From NCBI GenBank assembly GCA_002390205.1, contig DGOV01000057.1, positions 1 to 52,446 of the forward strand: 52,446 nucleotides of DNA. Direction: 5' to 3'. Both the position numbers and the translations under genes were made by a program. Source of the DNA: Proteobacteria bacterium UBA4457. GTDB lineage: Bacteria; Pseudomonadota; Gammaproteobacteria; Ga0077536. Shown here in pieces: positions 25,675 to 34,776 of the stretch (positions are counted from its first letter, which is position 1; every line of letters begins with the position of its first letter). The notes beneath the pieces were generated by a model. The model made no database searches, was not told the DNA's origin, and was given only the letters and a program-made list of their open reading frames with translations.

Positions 25675-28428
25675 TCAGTGTGCTTCTTCCCAATTATCTC
25701 CGTGCCCTACATCTACTAAAAGAGGCACATCAAGACTGACCACGGACTCCATGATGTTCCGAACAGAGTCGATGATACTCTGCAAAGATGAAGTCTCCGC
25801 TTCGATGACTAATTCATCATGGACTTGCATTATAATTTTTGCATGTACACCAGAGCTTTGTATCCAATCGGAAACTCTTATCATAGCTAACTTAATGATG
25901 TCTGCAGCAGTCCCTTGCATCGGGGCATTGATTGCCGTGCGCTCCGCATATTGGCGAATCTGGGCTCGTCGAGCATTAATGTCTGGCAAATATAACCTGC
26001 GTCCATAAACAGTTTCTACAAATTCTTTTTCACGAGCAGAAGCTTTAGTCTCTTCCATAAACTGCAACACTTTCGGATACCTACAGAAATAAGTATCGAT
26101 ATACTTTTGAGCACTAGCCCGATCAATCCCTAATTGTTTCGCCAACCCGAAAGCTGACATTCCGTAAATCAAACCAAAATTGATAGCCTTAGCCGCTCTT
26201 CTCTGATCACTCGTAATCAATGAAACTTCCTCAGAAAAAACCTCCGAAGCAGTCGCACGATGAACATCTAACCCTTCGTTAAAAGCTGTACAAAGGCCCT
26301 CATCTGAGGAAAGGTGCGCCATTATTCTCAGCTCTATTTGAGAATAGTCAGCAGCAATAATAGTTGTCCCGGAAGGCGCTCTAAAAGCTTTCCTAATCCG
26401 ACGACCCTCTAGGGAACGTATAGGGATATTTTGCAAATTAGGGTCTGAGGAACTAAGACGTCCTGTAGCTGTGACGGCCTGATGATAACTAGTGTGTACT
26501 CTTTTGGTAGTTTGGTTAATCTGCATTGGTAATTTATCGGTATATGTCGACTTTAGCTTGCTCATCGATCGGTACTGCAAAATAACTCCAGGCAAAGGAT
26601 AGTCATGGGAAAGCTCTTGGAGCACTGACTCCGCAGTGGAAGGCTGACCTTTTGGGGTTTTGGATAGAACTGGGAGCTCCATCTTTTCAAAAAGAATGGC
26701 CTGTATTTGTTTGGGCGATCCAATATTAAAGACTTCTCCAGCCAGCTTATGTGCCTGACTCTCCAATTCATCTAAGGTAATTGAAAGTTCGGAACTTTGA
26801 TGCGCTAGCATCCCAGAATCAATATTAACTCCTTCTCTTTCAATGTTGCCTAAGACTCTTAACAACGGTAACTCTATATCCTGATAGACCTGTGACAACC
26901 TTGGTTCTTTGCTGAGCATTTGGCTGAAAATTTTATGTAATCGCCAGCAAATATCTGCATCTTCTGCTGCATAGGGAGTCGCTACCTCTATAGGCACTTG
27001 AGAAAAATTAATTTGCTTAGCCCCTTTCCCAACAACTTCTTCATAGCGCGTCGTTTTCACTCCCAAGTATTTCAAGGCAAGCGCATCGAGATTGTGCCGT
27101 GTTGAGGTGCTATTGAGGACATAAGACTCCAGCATAGAATCGTCCAACTTCCCTTTCAGAGATATCTCATGATTTAGTAAGATATGACAATCATACTTAA
27201 GGTTATGCCCTAGTTTCCCAATTTTTTCATCTTCAAGCATGGGTTTTAATTTGCCCAGCGCGACCTCAATCGGTATCTGACTGGGGACGTCTGGATAGCT
27301 ATGCATCAATGGTAAATATGCAGCATGTCCACTTTCACAACAAAAAGACACTCCCACTAATTCGGCCTCCAGATAGTCCAGACCAGTTGTCTCAGTATCA
27401 AACGAAAAGTATCCTTGGGAAGAGAGCTTAGCTATCCACTCTTCAAGGACGGGAAGCTCTAATATCGTCTCATAATTAACTGCTGCCTCTTTCTTTTCGC
27501 TAGGCTTTGAGTGAACCCTCTCCATATCTCCAGCTATGATGGTAAGCCCTGTATCCTGCTCTGATGTGACAACGTTTTCACGGTCTAATGAGGCTAAAGC
27601 TGACTTTAGCTCATACTTGGTATAAAGCTCGCGTAACAATGAATTATCAGAGCCTGAAAGACAAATATCTTCAACTTGAATGCCGACATCAATATCTTTA
27701 ACAATAGTCACTAGACGGCGAGAAAGGGTTAGTTTATCAATAGATTCTCTTAAATTCTCTCCTACTTTTCCTGAGATTTGCGTAGCATTTATAATAATAT
27801 TCTCGAGGGAGTCATATTTTTTCAGCCATTTTACGGCTGTCTTCGGACCAACTTTTGGCACCCCTGGTATATTGTCGGCGCTATCACCCATCAACGAGAG
27901 GTAGTCGATTATCTGATTGGGACGAACGCCAAATTTGTTCAGCACTCCTTCTTCATTAAGGGTGCTTTTATCCATTGTGTTGACGAGTGAAATTTTTTCA
28001 TTGACGAGTTGCGCGAAATCTTTGTCACCAGTTGAAATGACTACTCGCATTCCTTTGCTGGCGGCCTTATCTGCTAAGGTGCCGATTACATCGTCTGCCT
28101 CCACTCCTGGGACTTGGACAAGAGGGTAACCAAGAGCTCGGATTATATCGAATAAGGGCAAAATCTGCATTGAAAGCTCTTCCGGCATCCGAGGTCGCTG
28201 AGCTTTATAACTAGGAAAATATTCATCTCTGAGAGTTTTGCCTCTGGGGTCAAACACGACCCCAAAAAATACCGTAGGGTAGTCAGACTTCAGTCGCCCA
28301 AGCATATTTAGCACACCGTGAATGGCGCCAGTGGGATGGCCTTGTGAGTTAGTTAATGCCGGAAGCCCATGAAATGCTCGATAAAGATATGAAGAGCCGT
28401 CAACAAGGATTAAAAGATTCTTATCCAT
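25675..28428 (-). CDS. polA: DNA polymerase I
   Basis: Pol I removes RNA primers and fills gaps in replication and repair. The 917-residue protein has an N-terminal 5'-3' flap nuclease domain (about 1-290, starting LLILVDGSSYLYRAFH). Its 3'-5' exonuclease domain keeps its acidic residues (FDTETTGL, GHNLKYD, YAAEDADICW), so proofreading is predicted to work. The polymerase domain has motif A (DYSQIELRI), motif B (KAINFGLIYGMS) and motif C (QVHDELVIE). The ATG at 28428 was preferred over an in-frame TTG at 28440; neither has a strong Shine-Dalgarno. It is divergent from the DUF2782 gene. Confidence 0.96.
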   Translation of the reverse strand: MDKNLLILVDGSSYLYRAFHGLPALTNSQGHPTGAIHGVLNMLGRLKSDYPTVFFGVVFDPRGKTLRDEYFPSYKAQRPRMPEELSMQILPLFDIIRALGYPLVQVPGVEADDVIGTLADKAASKGMRVVISTGDKDFAQLVNEKISLVNTMDKSTLNEEGVLNKFGVRPNQIIDYLSLMGDSADNIPGVPKVGPKTAVKWLKKYDSLENIIINATQISGKVGENLRESIDKLTLSRRLVTIVKDIDVGIQVEDICLSGSDNSLLRELYTKYELKSALASLDRENVVTSEQDTGLTIIAGDMERVHSKPSEKKEAAVNYETILELPVLEEWIAKLSSQGYFSFDTETTGLDYLEAELVGVSFCCESGHAAYLPLMHSYPDVPSQIPIEVALGKLKPMLEDEKIGKLGHNLKYDCHILLNHEISLKGKLDDSMLESYVLNSTSTRHNLDALALKYLGVKTTRYEEVVGKGAKQINFSQVPIEVATPYAAEDADICWRLHKIFSQMLSKEPRLSQVYQDIELPLLRVLGNIEREGVNIDSGMLAHQSSELSITLDELESQAHKLAGEVFNIGSPKQIQAILFEKMELPVLSKTPKGQPSTAESVLQELSHDYPLPGVILQYRSMSKLKSTYTDKLPMQINQTTKRVHTSYHQAVTATGRLSSSDPNLQNIPIRSLEGRRIRKAFRAPSGTTIIAADYSQIELRIMAHLSSDEGLCTAFNEGLDVHRATASEVFSEEVSLITSDQRRAAKAINFGLIYGMSAFGLAKQLGIDRASAQKYIDTYFCRYPKVLQFMEETKASAREKEFVETVYGRRLYLPDINARRAQIRQYAERTAINAPMQGTAADIIKLAMIRVSDWIQSSGVHAKIIMQVHDELVIEAETSSLQSIIDSVRNIMESVVSLDVPLLVDVGHGDNWEEAH

Positions 28429-28543
28429 TTTTTTGACCAAAAGTTCAGTTGTTTTTTCAAAGGTTAATGTCTTATAAGTAGTTTCAATGCTATTCTTCTA
28501 TACAATAGTAACAGCTAAATCTACTTAGAGAGAGAATGCTCGG

Positions 28544-28897
28544 ATGAAAAAATTTACGGGAATAGCTTGGTCAATTTGGATAATAGTGGCAGCCATTAGC
28601 TACGGGACATTGTTAACCGCGGAAGAGTTTATGGATGCACCTCCACCACCTATAGTTTTGGTTCCAGACGACGCGTATATAAATGAAGCAGTTGAGCCGG
28701 ACATCACTATTGTCCAAAAAAAGGGTGCGACCCACCAGGAATACCGCATAAACGGCAGACTTTATATGGTTAAGATCACCCCTAGCATCGGACCGTCTTA
28801 TTACTTTCTTGACCATGATGGAGATGGATTACTTGAAACGAAACTGGATGGCAAAGTTGAACCTATCGTCAACCAATGGCTTATATTCAGCTGGTAA
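28544..28897 (+). CDS. DUF2782 protein, probably exported
   Basis: The 117-residue protein has an N-terminal hydrophobic segment (about 8-25) that looks like a signal peptide, with possible cleavage near LLTA-EEF. A small domain with RINGRLYMVKITP and YYFLDHDGDG follows, characteristic of DUF2782. Such proteins are conserved next to polA in many Gammaproteobacteria; their function is unknown. The DHDGDG stretch resembles a loop that could bind a divalent cation, but this is inference. A TACAAT at 28501-28506 may be a -10. Confidence 0.78.
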   Translation: MKKFTGIAWSIWIIVAAISYGTLLTAEEFMDAPPPPIVLVPDDAYINEAVEPDITIVQKKGATHQEYRINGRLYMVKITPSIGPSYYFLDHDGDGLLETKLDGKVEPIVNQWLIFSW

Positions 28898-29008
28898 TTT
28901 AATCTCTGAGACCACAGAAAATCTAGCATGAGTTAGCGAGCACACGAACGTCACTTAGCTCAGAGAGCTTACGAAAAGAATGGTTCTTGGTAACTTAGAT
29001 TGGAGAAA

Positions 29009-29033
29009 AGAGCGGGCGTTCTCAGCCCACTCT
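29009..29033 (-). terminator. Probable terminator of the small lipoprotein gene
   Basis: A 9-bp stem with one mismatch and a 7-nt loop (GAGTGGGC side pairing with GCCCGCTC side) lies 15 bp beyond the stop on the minus strand, followed by TTTTCTCC. Strong GC stem, short T-tract. Confidence 0.5.
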
Positions 29034-29047
29034 AAACCTGAATGATT

Positions 29048-29278
29048 TTAGTCTTCCCCTGCGTTGCAGAGAAAATGACCTAAACCAGCACCTACTGCCG
29101 CTCCAAGCATCATCGCACCCTTATCGTCCCCATCGAGGCCACCAGCGACTACACCAGCACCTAATGTCCCGCCAAGAAGTGGGCATAGAATATCAGTCGG
29201 CTTTAGATCACTATTCGCACAGCCTCCTAAAAGCAAACCGGCTATAAGAACTGCTGACAATTTTGAAATTTTGTACAT
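29048..29278 (-). CDS. Small glycine-zipper lipoprotein
   Basis: The 76-residue protein has a lipoprotein signal ending in lipobox LGGC (Cys20). A glycine-rich segment follows (GGTLGAGVVAGG and GAAVGAGLGHFL) that resembles glycine-zipper outer-membrane lipoproteins of the OsmB/SlyB type. Two more cysteines (in DILCP and FLCNAG) could form a disulfide. Its Shine-Dalgarno GGGAGA is strong and 8 nt from the ATG, and a terminator-like hairpin follows. These suggest a well-expressed monocistronic envelope-stress lipoprotein; specific function is unknown. Confidence 0.75.
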   Translation of the reverse strand: MYKISKLSAVLIAGLLLGGCANSDLKPTDILCPLLGGTLGAGVVAGGLDGDDKGAMMLGAAVGAGLGHFLCNAGED

Positions 29279-29494
29279 TTTGTAGGTCTCCCACGAACTT
29301 TAAATTTTTGCCTTATATTTGGCTTCTATTCACATTATAGATTAACGACAACCCAGTCGTTTCCAAAGCTCCCTGCTTCTTTCTATACATGAAACATTGT
29401 TAACTTTAGCCGGCGCTGCTGTATCATTTTTACAACATAGCGTCTGCATCACGCATATTAACACATAAATACTATATTCCTAGTTTTATTCTCT

Positions 29495-30844
29495 CTACAC
29501 CAGAAATTGCGACGCGAGTCCTAAGAAAGCCAAAAAGCCAACAATGTCTGTCACAGTCGTCAGAACTACACCGCCTGCTAAAGCTGGATCTATATTTATC
29601 TTTTTAAGCAATACCGGTATGGATGCTCCAAAAAGCCCAGCAGTCACCAAGTTCAAAACCATAGCACATCCTATCACTACCCCCAAGCCAAAGTTGGCAA
29701 ACCATAGTGCTGCAATAACAGCGACAACAATCGCCCAAATAAAACCATTTAAAAGTCCTACTCCAACTTCATGCCAAATTACTGCTCGGGCATTAGTGTC
29801 TCCCACGTGGCCCAAAACCAACCCTCTCAAGACAATGGTTAAGCTTTGATTTCCAGCAATTCCACCCATGCTTGCAACAATTGGCATTAAGACTGCTAGA
29901 GCGACTAATTCTTTAATGGTCGCTTCAAAGAGGCCTATTACCCAGGCAGCAGATAAGGCAGTACCAAGATTAACCGCTAGCCAAAGAGATCGCTGCCGCG
30001 TCGTGGTCATAATAGGAGCAAAAACATCGGACTCGTCATCTAAACCGGCAGCCAGCATAAGGGAGTGATCGCTTTGCTCTCTGATAACATCGACCACGTC
30101 ATCAATAGTAATCCGGCCTAATAATTTACCGTTTCTATCCGTCACAGGAGATGAAATCAGATCTCGCTGTTCAAAAATAGTCACGACTTCGCTGATATCA
30201 CTATCCGCCCAAATAACTGGCTGATCGATTGCCATGATGTCTTTTATTTTTGCGTGTGGTTGAGCTAGGACGAGAGTAGTCAATGGAAGGACGCCCAAGA
30301 ACACATCCTCACGGTCCACCACAAAAAGCTGATCAAGATTATCAGGCATTTCTTTAAGCCTGCGCATATATCTCAGGATCACGTCCGCATCAACGTCAGA
30401 CCTAACAGTAACCGTATCGATATTCATCAAACCACCTGCCGTATCAGGAGGGAAGTTGAGCACGACACTAACTCTCTGACGATTCTGCTCATCCATAGAC
30501 AACAAAATTTCATCTGCCATCTCTTCTGGGAGATCTTGTAGAATATCCGCCACATCATCAGAGTCGAGGAAATTGGTCGCGCTAGCAACCTCAGCAGGCT
30601 CCATTTGCTGAACAAGGCTGTTCCTAACTGATGTGTTAGCGTAAGAAAGTATCTCACCCTCAACATTTGGGTCAATATATGCCCATATTTGATAACGATG
30701 GGCTTTTGCCGACGATTCAAGGATATCAGCTATTTCGGAGGGATGAATAGTGGCCAACAGATCTCTTAATTCTTGAATCTCGTTCGATTCCAGAAATATT
30801 TGGATATCTCTCAGTAGCTCTTGATTACGATTATTTTTAGACAC
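29495..30844 (-). CDS. mgtE: MgtE magnesium transporter
   Basis: MgtE is a Mg2+-gated magnesium channel of the inner membrane. The 449-residue protein has the N-terminal superhelical domain (about 1-130, with HPSEIADIL and DLPEEMADEIL). Two CBS domains follow (about 135-255), then a five-helix membrane domain with the PIVASMGGIAGNQSL signature. The only usable start is GTG at 30844, preceded by AGGT about 11 nt upstream. No M-box-like leader was recognised in the 5' region. mgtE close downstream of rpoN is seen in related genomes, where hpf, ptsN, rapZ and npr can lie between. Confidence 0.93.
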   Translation of the reverse strand: MSKNNRNQELLRDIQIFLESNEIQELRDLLATIHPSEIADILESSAKAHRYQIWAYIDPNVEGEILSYANTSVRNSLVQQMEPAEVASATNFLDSDDVADILQDLPEEMADEILLSMDEQNRQRVSVVLNFPPDTAGGLMNIDTVTVRSDVDADVILRYMRRLKEMPDNLDQLFVVDREDVFLGVLPLTTLVLAQPHAKIKDIMAIDQPVIWADSDISEVVTIFEQRDLISSPVTDRNGKLLGRITIDDVVDVIREQSDHSLMLAAGLDDESDVFAPIMTTTRQRSLWLAVNLGTALSAAWVIGLFEATIKELVALAVLMPIVASMGGIAGNQSLTIVLRGLVLGHVGDTNARAVIWHEVGVGLLNGFIWAIVVAVIAALWFANFGLGVVIGCAMVLNLVTAGLFGASIPVLLKKINIDPALAGGVVLTTVTDIVGFLAFLGLASQFLV

Positions 30845-31332
30845 GAAAATTATTACCTACAATTGAGGCCATCTATGCGTTAGCACACCTTTATGTTTAT
30901 CACACTAAAGTAGTCCTAACCCTTTTTTATTTATCAGTAGAGCAACAACAATACTATAACCATCAAAGGAATAACCACTCTTTAAAACTTATTCCCTCTC
31001 CACCAACTACTTGCACTATAACTTACGTTTTTTCTGTAGTTTTTACACAATTTTGTCTGCAAAGATATATCTACCGATATATTGTCGGAAATTTCAAAAT
31101 TAGTCGGTCTCTCTATTCGAATAAATTCTACGGAAAAAGAAAGACTTTCTCTTATCTTGAGCATCAGAGGCGCCTGCCCAAGGTCTAAGAGTCTAATTCT
31201 TAGTCTCTGCATAGCAGTCATCGCTGTAAGTATAGCGACTCGCCTATAAATTCATCCACTAGGGAAGATACATGCAAACCCCATAAAAGGTTTTCCTTCA
31301 ATCCTTTGATCGATGCAAAGACATTCTTCTCG
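30845..31332 (-). other. 488-bp stretch between rpoN and mgtE with no convincing gene
   Basis: This is the only gap above 300 bp. The longest open frame (30982-31221, minus strand, 79 residues) starts at an ATG with no Shine-Dalgarno, has low-complexity Ser/Ile/Arg-rich sequence and matches no family I know. A hairpin TCGCT-(8 nt)-AGCGA sits at 31221-31238 just before it, and a weak AAACC/GGTTT stem lies near 31276-31293. The position corresponds to where hpf-ptsN-rapZ-npr usually sit. I see no recognisable remains of them. Confidence 0.5.
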
Positions 31333-32733
31333 TTAATTAGATTTTCGTCTCTCCGATGAAGCTGCTATCGACAGAAGCTCTCTATACTTGGCCACGGTTC
31401 GTCGAGCAACTTGTATTCCCTGAGAAGACAAAGCTTGGGATAATTTGCTGTCACTTAAAGGCTTTAATTTATTTTCAGTAGCTACTAATTGTTTAATTAC
31501 CGCACGAATTGCCACGGAGGATACTGTCCCCAGTTCACTACTCAATTGACTAGAAAAGAAATACTTCAATTCAAAAATACCTCGAGGAGTATGCATATAT
31601 TTATGTGAAGTGACTCTAGATACTGTCGACTCATGCATACTAATCACTTCAGCAATTTCATGCATTACAAGAGGATTCATTGCTTGATCTCCAAAAGCCA
31701 AAAATCCTTTCTGTCGCTCGACTATTGCTGTTGCAGCAGCTAGTAGCGTGTCATTTCTAGTTGCTAAACTTTTTATTAGAAAACGGGCTTCTTGCAAATG
31801 CCTCCTCAAGGTTGTCCCCACGGCACTACCTCTTTCTCCTTGTAGCATATTAGAATAAGACTTATTTACTCTGAGCTTAGGTACAACTTGCTCATTAAGC
31901 TCAACGATCCATTGGCCTTTCTCATAAAACACAAAAACATCAGGGATCACGTAATCAACCTTCTCTGTCCCGTAATCACTACCCGGCCTGGGATTTAATG
32001 ACCTAATTAACTCTAGAACTTTCTGAAAATCGTCAGGAAAGACCCCTAAGATTTTACATACTTTCTGGTACTCTCGCCCTGCGATCATCTCTAAAAAATC
32101 TCTGACACATGCTTTTGCAACTTCCAGAAAAGGAACTTCTGAAGAAAGTTCACAGAGTTGAATCAAGAGACATTCAGAAAGTGTTCTAGCAGCTACGCCT
32201 GTTGGTTCGAGTGTCTGTACGATTTTCAGAACTGAAGAGATTTCATCATCATTTGGCGTCCCTTGGCCCGCTCTTTTTAAGGAAAGCCTTATCTCTTCAG
32301 TACTTACACCTAATCTGCCATTTGGATCTATTGCGTCTATGATAGCAACACCAATGATGGCATCAGATTCACTGAGGGGCAGTAAATTTAATTGCCACAA
32401 CAAATGTCCTCGTAAGGAGAGCGTCTCCGTTTCAGGGATCTGCTCTGGGTCCATTGAGTGGCCTTCATAAGCAGACTCCTGCCAGTCTGCATTCTGGGTG
32501 CGCCTTTCGGAGATCGCTTGCTGCTTAAACTGACTTTCTTCATGTATATCGCTACCGGCGATATCATTAGGAAACTCATCTTCGACAAGCTCTAGCATCA
32601 CATTCGTCTCTATACAGTTTTGTATCTCTTGATGTAACTCGCTGGCAGACAGCTGGAGCAACCTTATCGCCTGCTGCAACTGCGGCGTCATGGTCAGACT
32701 ATGTCCAATTTTTAATTGCAGTGATGATTTCAT
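31333..32733 (-). CDS. rpoN: RNA polymerase sigma-54 factor
   Basis: RpoN directs RNA polymerase to -24/-12 promoters and needs bacterial enhancer-binding proteins to open them. The 466-residue protein has the Gln/Leu-rich activator-interacting region I (LTMTPQLQQAIRLLQL), an acidic region II, a core-binding domain and a DNA-binding C-terminus. It has the RpoN box ARRTVAKYRE near residues 440-450. It follows lptB by 76 bp, the usual order. No enhancer-binding protein is in the window. Confidence 0.96.
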   Translation of the reverse strand: MKSSLQLKIGHSLTMTPQLQQAIRLLQLSASELHQEIQNCIETNVMLELVEDEFPNDIAGSDIHEESQFKQQAISERRTQNADWQESAYEGHSMDPEQIPETETLSLRGHLLWQLNLLPLSESDAIIGVAIIDAIDPNGRLGVSTEEIRLSLKRAGQGTPNDDEISSVLKIVQTLEPTGVAARTLSECLLIQLCELSSEVPFLEVAKACVRDFLEMIAGREYQKVCKILGVFPDDFQKVLELIRSLNPRPGSDYGTEKVDYVIPDVFVFYEKGQWIVELNEQVVPKLRVNKSYSNMLQGERGSAVGTTLRRHLQEARFLIKSLATRNDTLLAAATAIVERQKGFLAFGDQAMNPLVMHEIAEVISMHESTVSRVTSHKYMHTPRGIFELKYFFSSQLSSELGTVSSVAIRAVIKQLVATENKLKPLSDSKLSQALSSQGIQVARRTVAKYRELLSIAASSERRKSN

Positions 32734-32809
32734 AGTAAAATTAATATTTTTAGCAAGTAAGTGAAACCTGCTGTATTAAGTCAACAAATAATAAAAACTA
32801 ATTAGCTCA

Positions 32810-33538
32810 TTATGTAATCGAAAAATTGTCCCCCAAGTATACTTGGCGAACCACTTCATTTTCTAAAATCTTCTCAGGTTCCCCCTCCGCTATTATCGTT
32901 CCTTCATTTACAATATATGCACGATCACAAATTTTTAGCGTCTCCTGAACATTGTGGTCGGTAATCAACACTCCTATCCCCAAATTCTTTAAGTGGGACA
33001 CTATCTGCTGTATATCTCCAACAGAAATCGGATCAACTCCAGCAAAGGGCTCATCGAGTAAAATAAAACGCGGCTCACTTGCTAACGCTCTTGCGATTTC
33101 TACCCGTCTGCGCTCTCCTCCGGAAAGAGACATTCCAACACTATTGCGAATGTGATCAATATGGAACTCTTTCAGCAAGGACTCGAGCTTCTTGCTTCTC
33201 TGCTCCAAAGATAGATTTTTTCTAATCTCCAAAACTCCCATTATATTGTCTTCGACCGTTAATTTTCTGAAGACAGATGCTTCTTGCGGAAGGTACCCAA
33301 TACCTTTGCGAGCACGAGCGTCCATAGATAAGAAGCTTATCTCTTCTTGGTCAAGCGTGATTGATCCATGATCACTTTTTATTAATCCAACAATCATATA
33401 GAAACTGGTTGTTTTTCCAGCACCATTGGGGCCCAACAATCCAACTACTTCACCGCTTTCTAAATCTAAGGTTACATCTTTCACAACCATTCTGGATTTA
33501 AATGTCTTAGACAAATTTTTAACTGTGAGCACACTCAT
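32810..33538 (-). CDS. lptB: LptB, LPS export ABC transporter ATPase
   Basis: LptB powers extraction of LPS from the inner membrane together with LptF, LptG and LptC. The 242-residue protein has Walker A (GPNGAGKTT, 36-44), the Q-loop in YLPQEASVFRKL, signature LSGGERRRVEIARAL, Walker B FILLDEP and H-loop DHNV. The ATG has CGGAG 10 nt upstream. LptF and LptG are not in the window. Confidence 0.95.
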   Translation of the reverse strand: MSVLTVKNLSKTFKSRMVVKDVTLDLESGEVVGLLGPNGAGKTTSFYMIVGLIKSDHGSITLDQEEISFLSMDARARKGIGYLPQEASVFRKLTVEDNIMGVLEIRKNLSLEQRSKKLESLLKEFHIDHIRNSVGMSLSGGERRRVEIARALASEPRFILLDEPFAGVDPISVGDIQQIVSHLKNLGIGVLITDHNVQETLKICDRAYIVNEGTIIAEGEPEKILENEVVRQVYLGDNFSIT

Positions 33539-33615
33539 CTATTACTTACTCCGGTGACAATGACTAGCGCAACAAATGCGATCCTGAAAAGAATATATCC
33601 AATACATCTCTTTCT

Positions 33616-34191
33616 TTAGTCTTTTTCTAACAAAGAAGGCTTGACACTCTCTTTAGGAGGAATAACTATTCTCACTCGCCCCCCCTCTCTGGGATCCAAC
33701 TCTCCTCTGGGACTATTACCCTTCGAAGCTCTTACCGTGGCAAGACTTCTCTCAGTATCATAACTAATGCGATGACCCTGGGTTAACCTTTTCCCTTGTG
33801 TGACCTTGGCTTTCCCCGTTAAGTAAAAAATATTTTCAAAAGCATGCATCTCTACAATCTCAGCTTCCCCTTCTATATCCAGCTCTCCCTCGTCGGGAGT
33901 CTGTTTGAACGTTGCAAGGCGTCCTTCCAATACCGCATCTTCTAGCTCTCGGTCTGATGTGAAACGTGCCGTCAAACGGTCACCTGTCATTACTATAGAC
34001 CCCTGCACGACGAGCACCTTACCAATGTACACGGTCACTCCTTTCTCGTCATCGAGTTCTGCGAAATCTGCCTCGATCTCAATCGGTTGCTCAAAGTCAC
34101 TTGATAACCCGTAAGCGTGACTGAATAGCATGAGGCAAAATAAACTTGACAAGGCGGCATACTGAATCCTAAAAAACCACATAATAATCAC
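33616..34191 (-). CDS. lptA: LptA, periplasmic LPS bridge protein
   Basis: LptA polymerises into the periplasmic bridge that carries LPS to LptDE. The 191-residue protein has a signal peptide (about 1-28, ending SHAYG) and an OstA-type beta-jellyroll domain with QPIEIEADFAELDDEKGVTVYIG and LTARF motifs (shown here in part). The start is GTG at 34191, overlapping the lptC stop as GTGA and preceded by GAGGG 7 nt away. The ATG at 34182 is an unlikely alternative because its spacing is too long. Confidence 0.9.
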   Translation of the reverse strand: MIIMWFFRIQYAALSSLFCLMLFSHAYGLSSDFEQPIEIEADFAELDDEKGVTVYIGKVLVVQGSIVMTGDRLTARFTSDRELEDAVLEGRLATFKQTPDEGELDIEGEAEIVEMHAFENIFYLTGKAKVTQGKRLTQGHRISYDTERSLATVRASKGNSPRGELDPREGGRVRIVIPPKESVKPSLLEKD

Positions 34192-34775
34192 AATTCAACC
34201 CTCAAACTTTTTTTGGTATGTTTGGTCCTCACGCGCTCAATCAACTCCAGATGGTTGAGAGAAAAATTAGCCCTGAGGCCTAAAGCATGAGTTACGGAAG
34301 AAGGACCGATGATTATCGCTGTATTATCAGTTTCAGCGTACTCTTGGTTAGGTAAAATACGAAGCTCAGTTGTAAGTGCCTGTAAGATGCGCTCCCTATT
34401 CTTACCATTTTTCCAAATTTCTACTTCGCCGTGCAGAAGAATTACCTCATTCCCTGAGCTCACCCAGCCTGTTTCAGACTTAATGTGCCACGGCTCATCA
34501 GAATCATTATAAATTTTCAAATAAGGCCGAACCAACTCCATAGAGTCATCTTTAGGAAAGTGTTCCACTAAATCGGCATGGAGTACGTTTTTTAATCCCC
34601 CAAGCTCGCTTCCGGTCCTACGATTCATTTCTTCGAAAGAATAGTCCGGAGCTCTAAAGTCTTCTTTCGTCTCATAAGAAACATCGTTATCTGAATCGAA
34701 AAGTAACCAAAAACTGGCGATAGCAGCAAAACAGGCAAAAAGGGGAGATCCCCAAGCTTTTATAATGTCAGGCAT
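34188..34775 (-). CDS. lptC: LptC, inner-membrane LPS export protein
   Basis: LptC receives LPS from LptBFG and passes it to LptA. The 195-residue protein has an N-terminal membrane anchor (about 10-26) and a periplasmic beta-jellyroll domain. Typical segments are DLVEHFPKDDSMELVRPYL, then W.ikSetGWVSSGNEVILLHG and INHLELIERV-like C-terminal strands. Sequence conservation in this family is low; the order kdsD-lptC-lptA-lptB secures the call. kdsC, usually between kdsD and lptC, is missing. Confidence 0.86.
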   Translation of the reverse strand: MPDIIKAWGSPLFACFAAIASFWLLFDSDNDVSYETKEDFRAPDYSFEEMNRRTGSELGGLKNVLHADLVEHFPKDDSMELVRPYLKIYNDSDEPWHIKSETGWVSSGNEVILLHGEVEIWKNGKNRERILQALTTELRILPNQEYAETDNTAIIIGPSSVTHALGLRANFSLNHLELIERVRTKHTKKSLRVEL

Positions 34776-34776
34776 T

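Noticed and set aside
30845..30981. Magnesium riboswitch (M-box) upstream of mgtE
   Set aside because: None of the conserved M-box sequence blocks could be recognised in the leader.
30982..31221. 79-residue open frame between rpoN and mgtE as a gene
   Set aside because: No Shine-Dalgarno, no family resemblance and biased composition; described only as part of the gene-free stretch.
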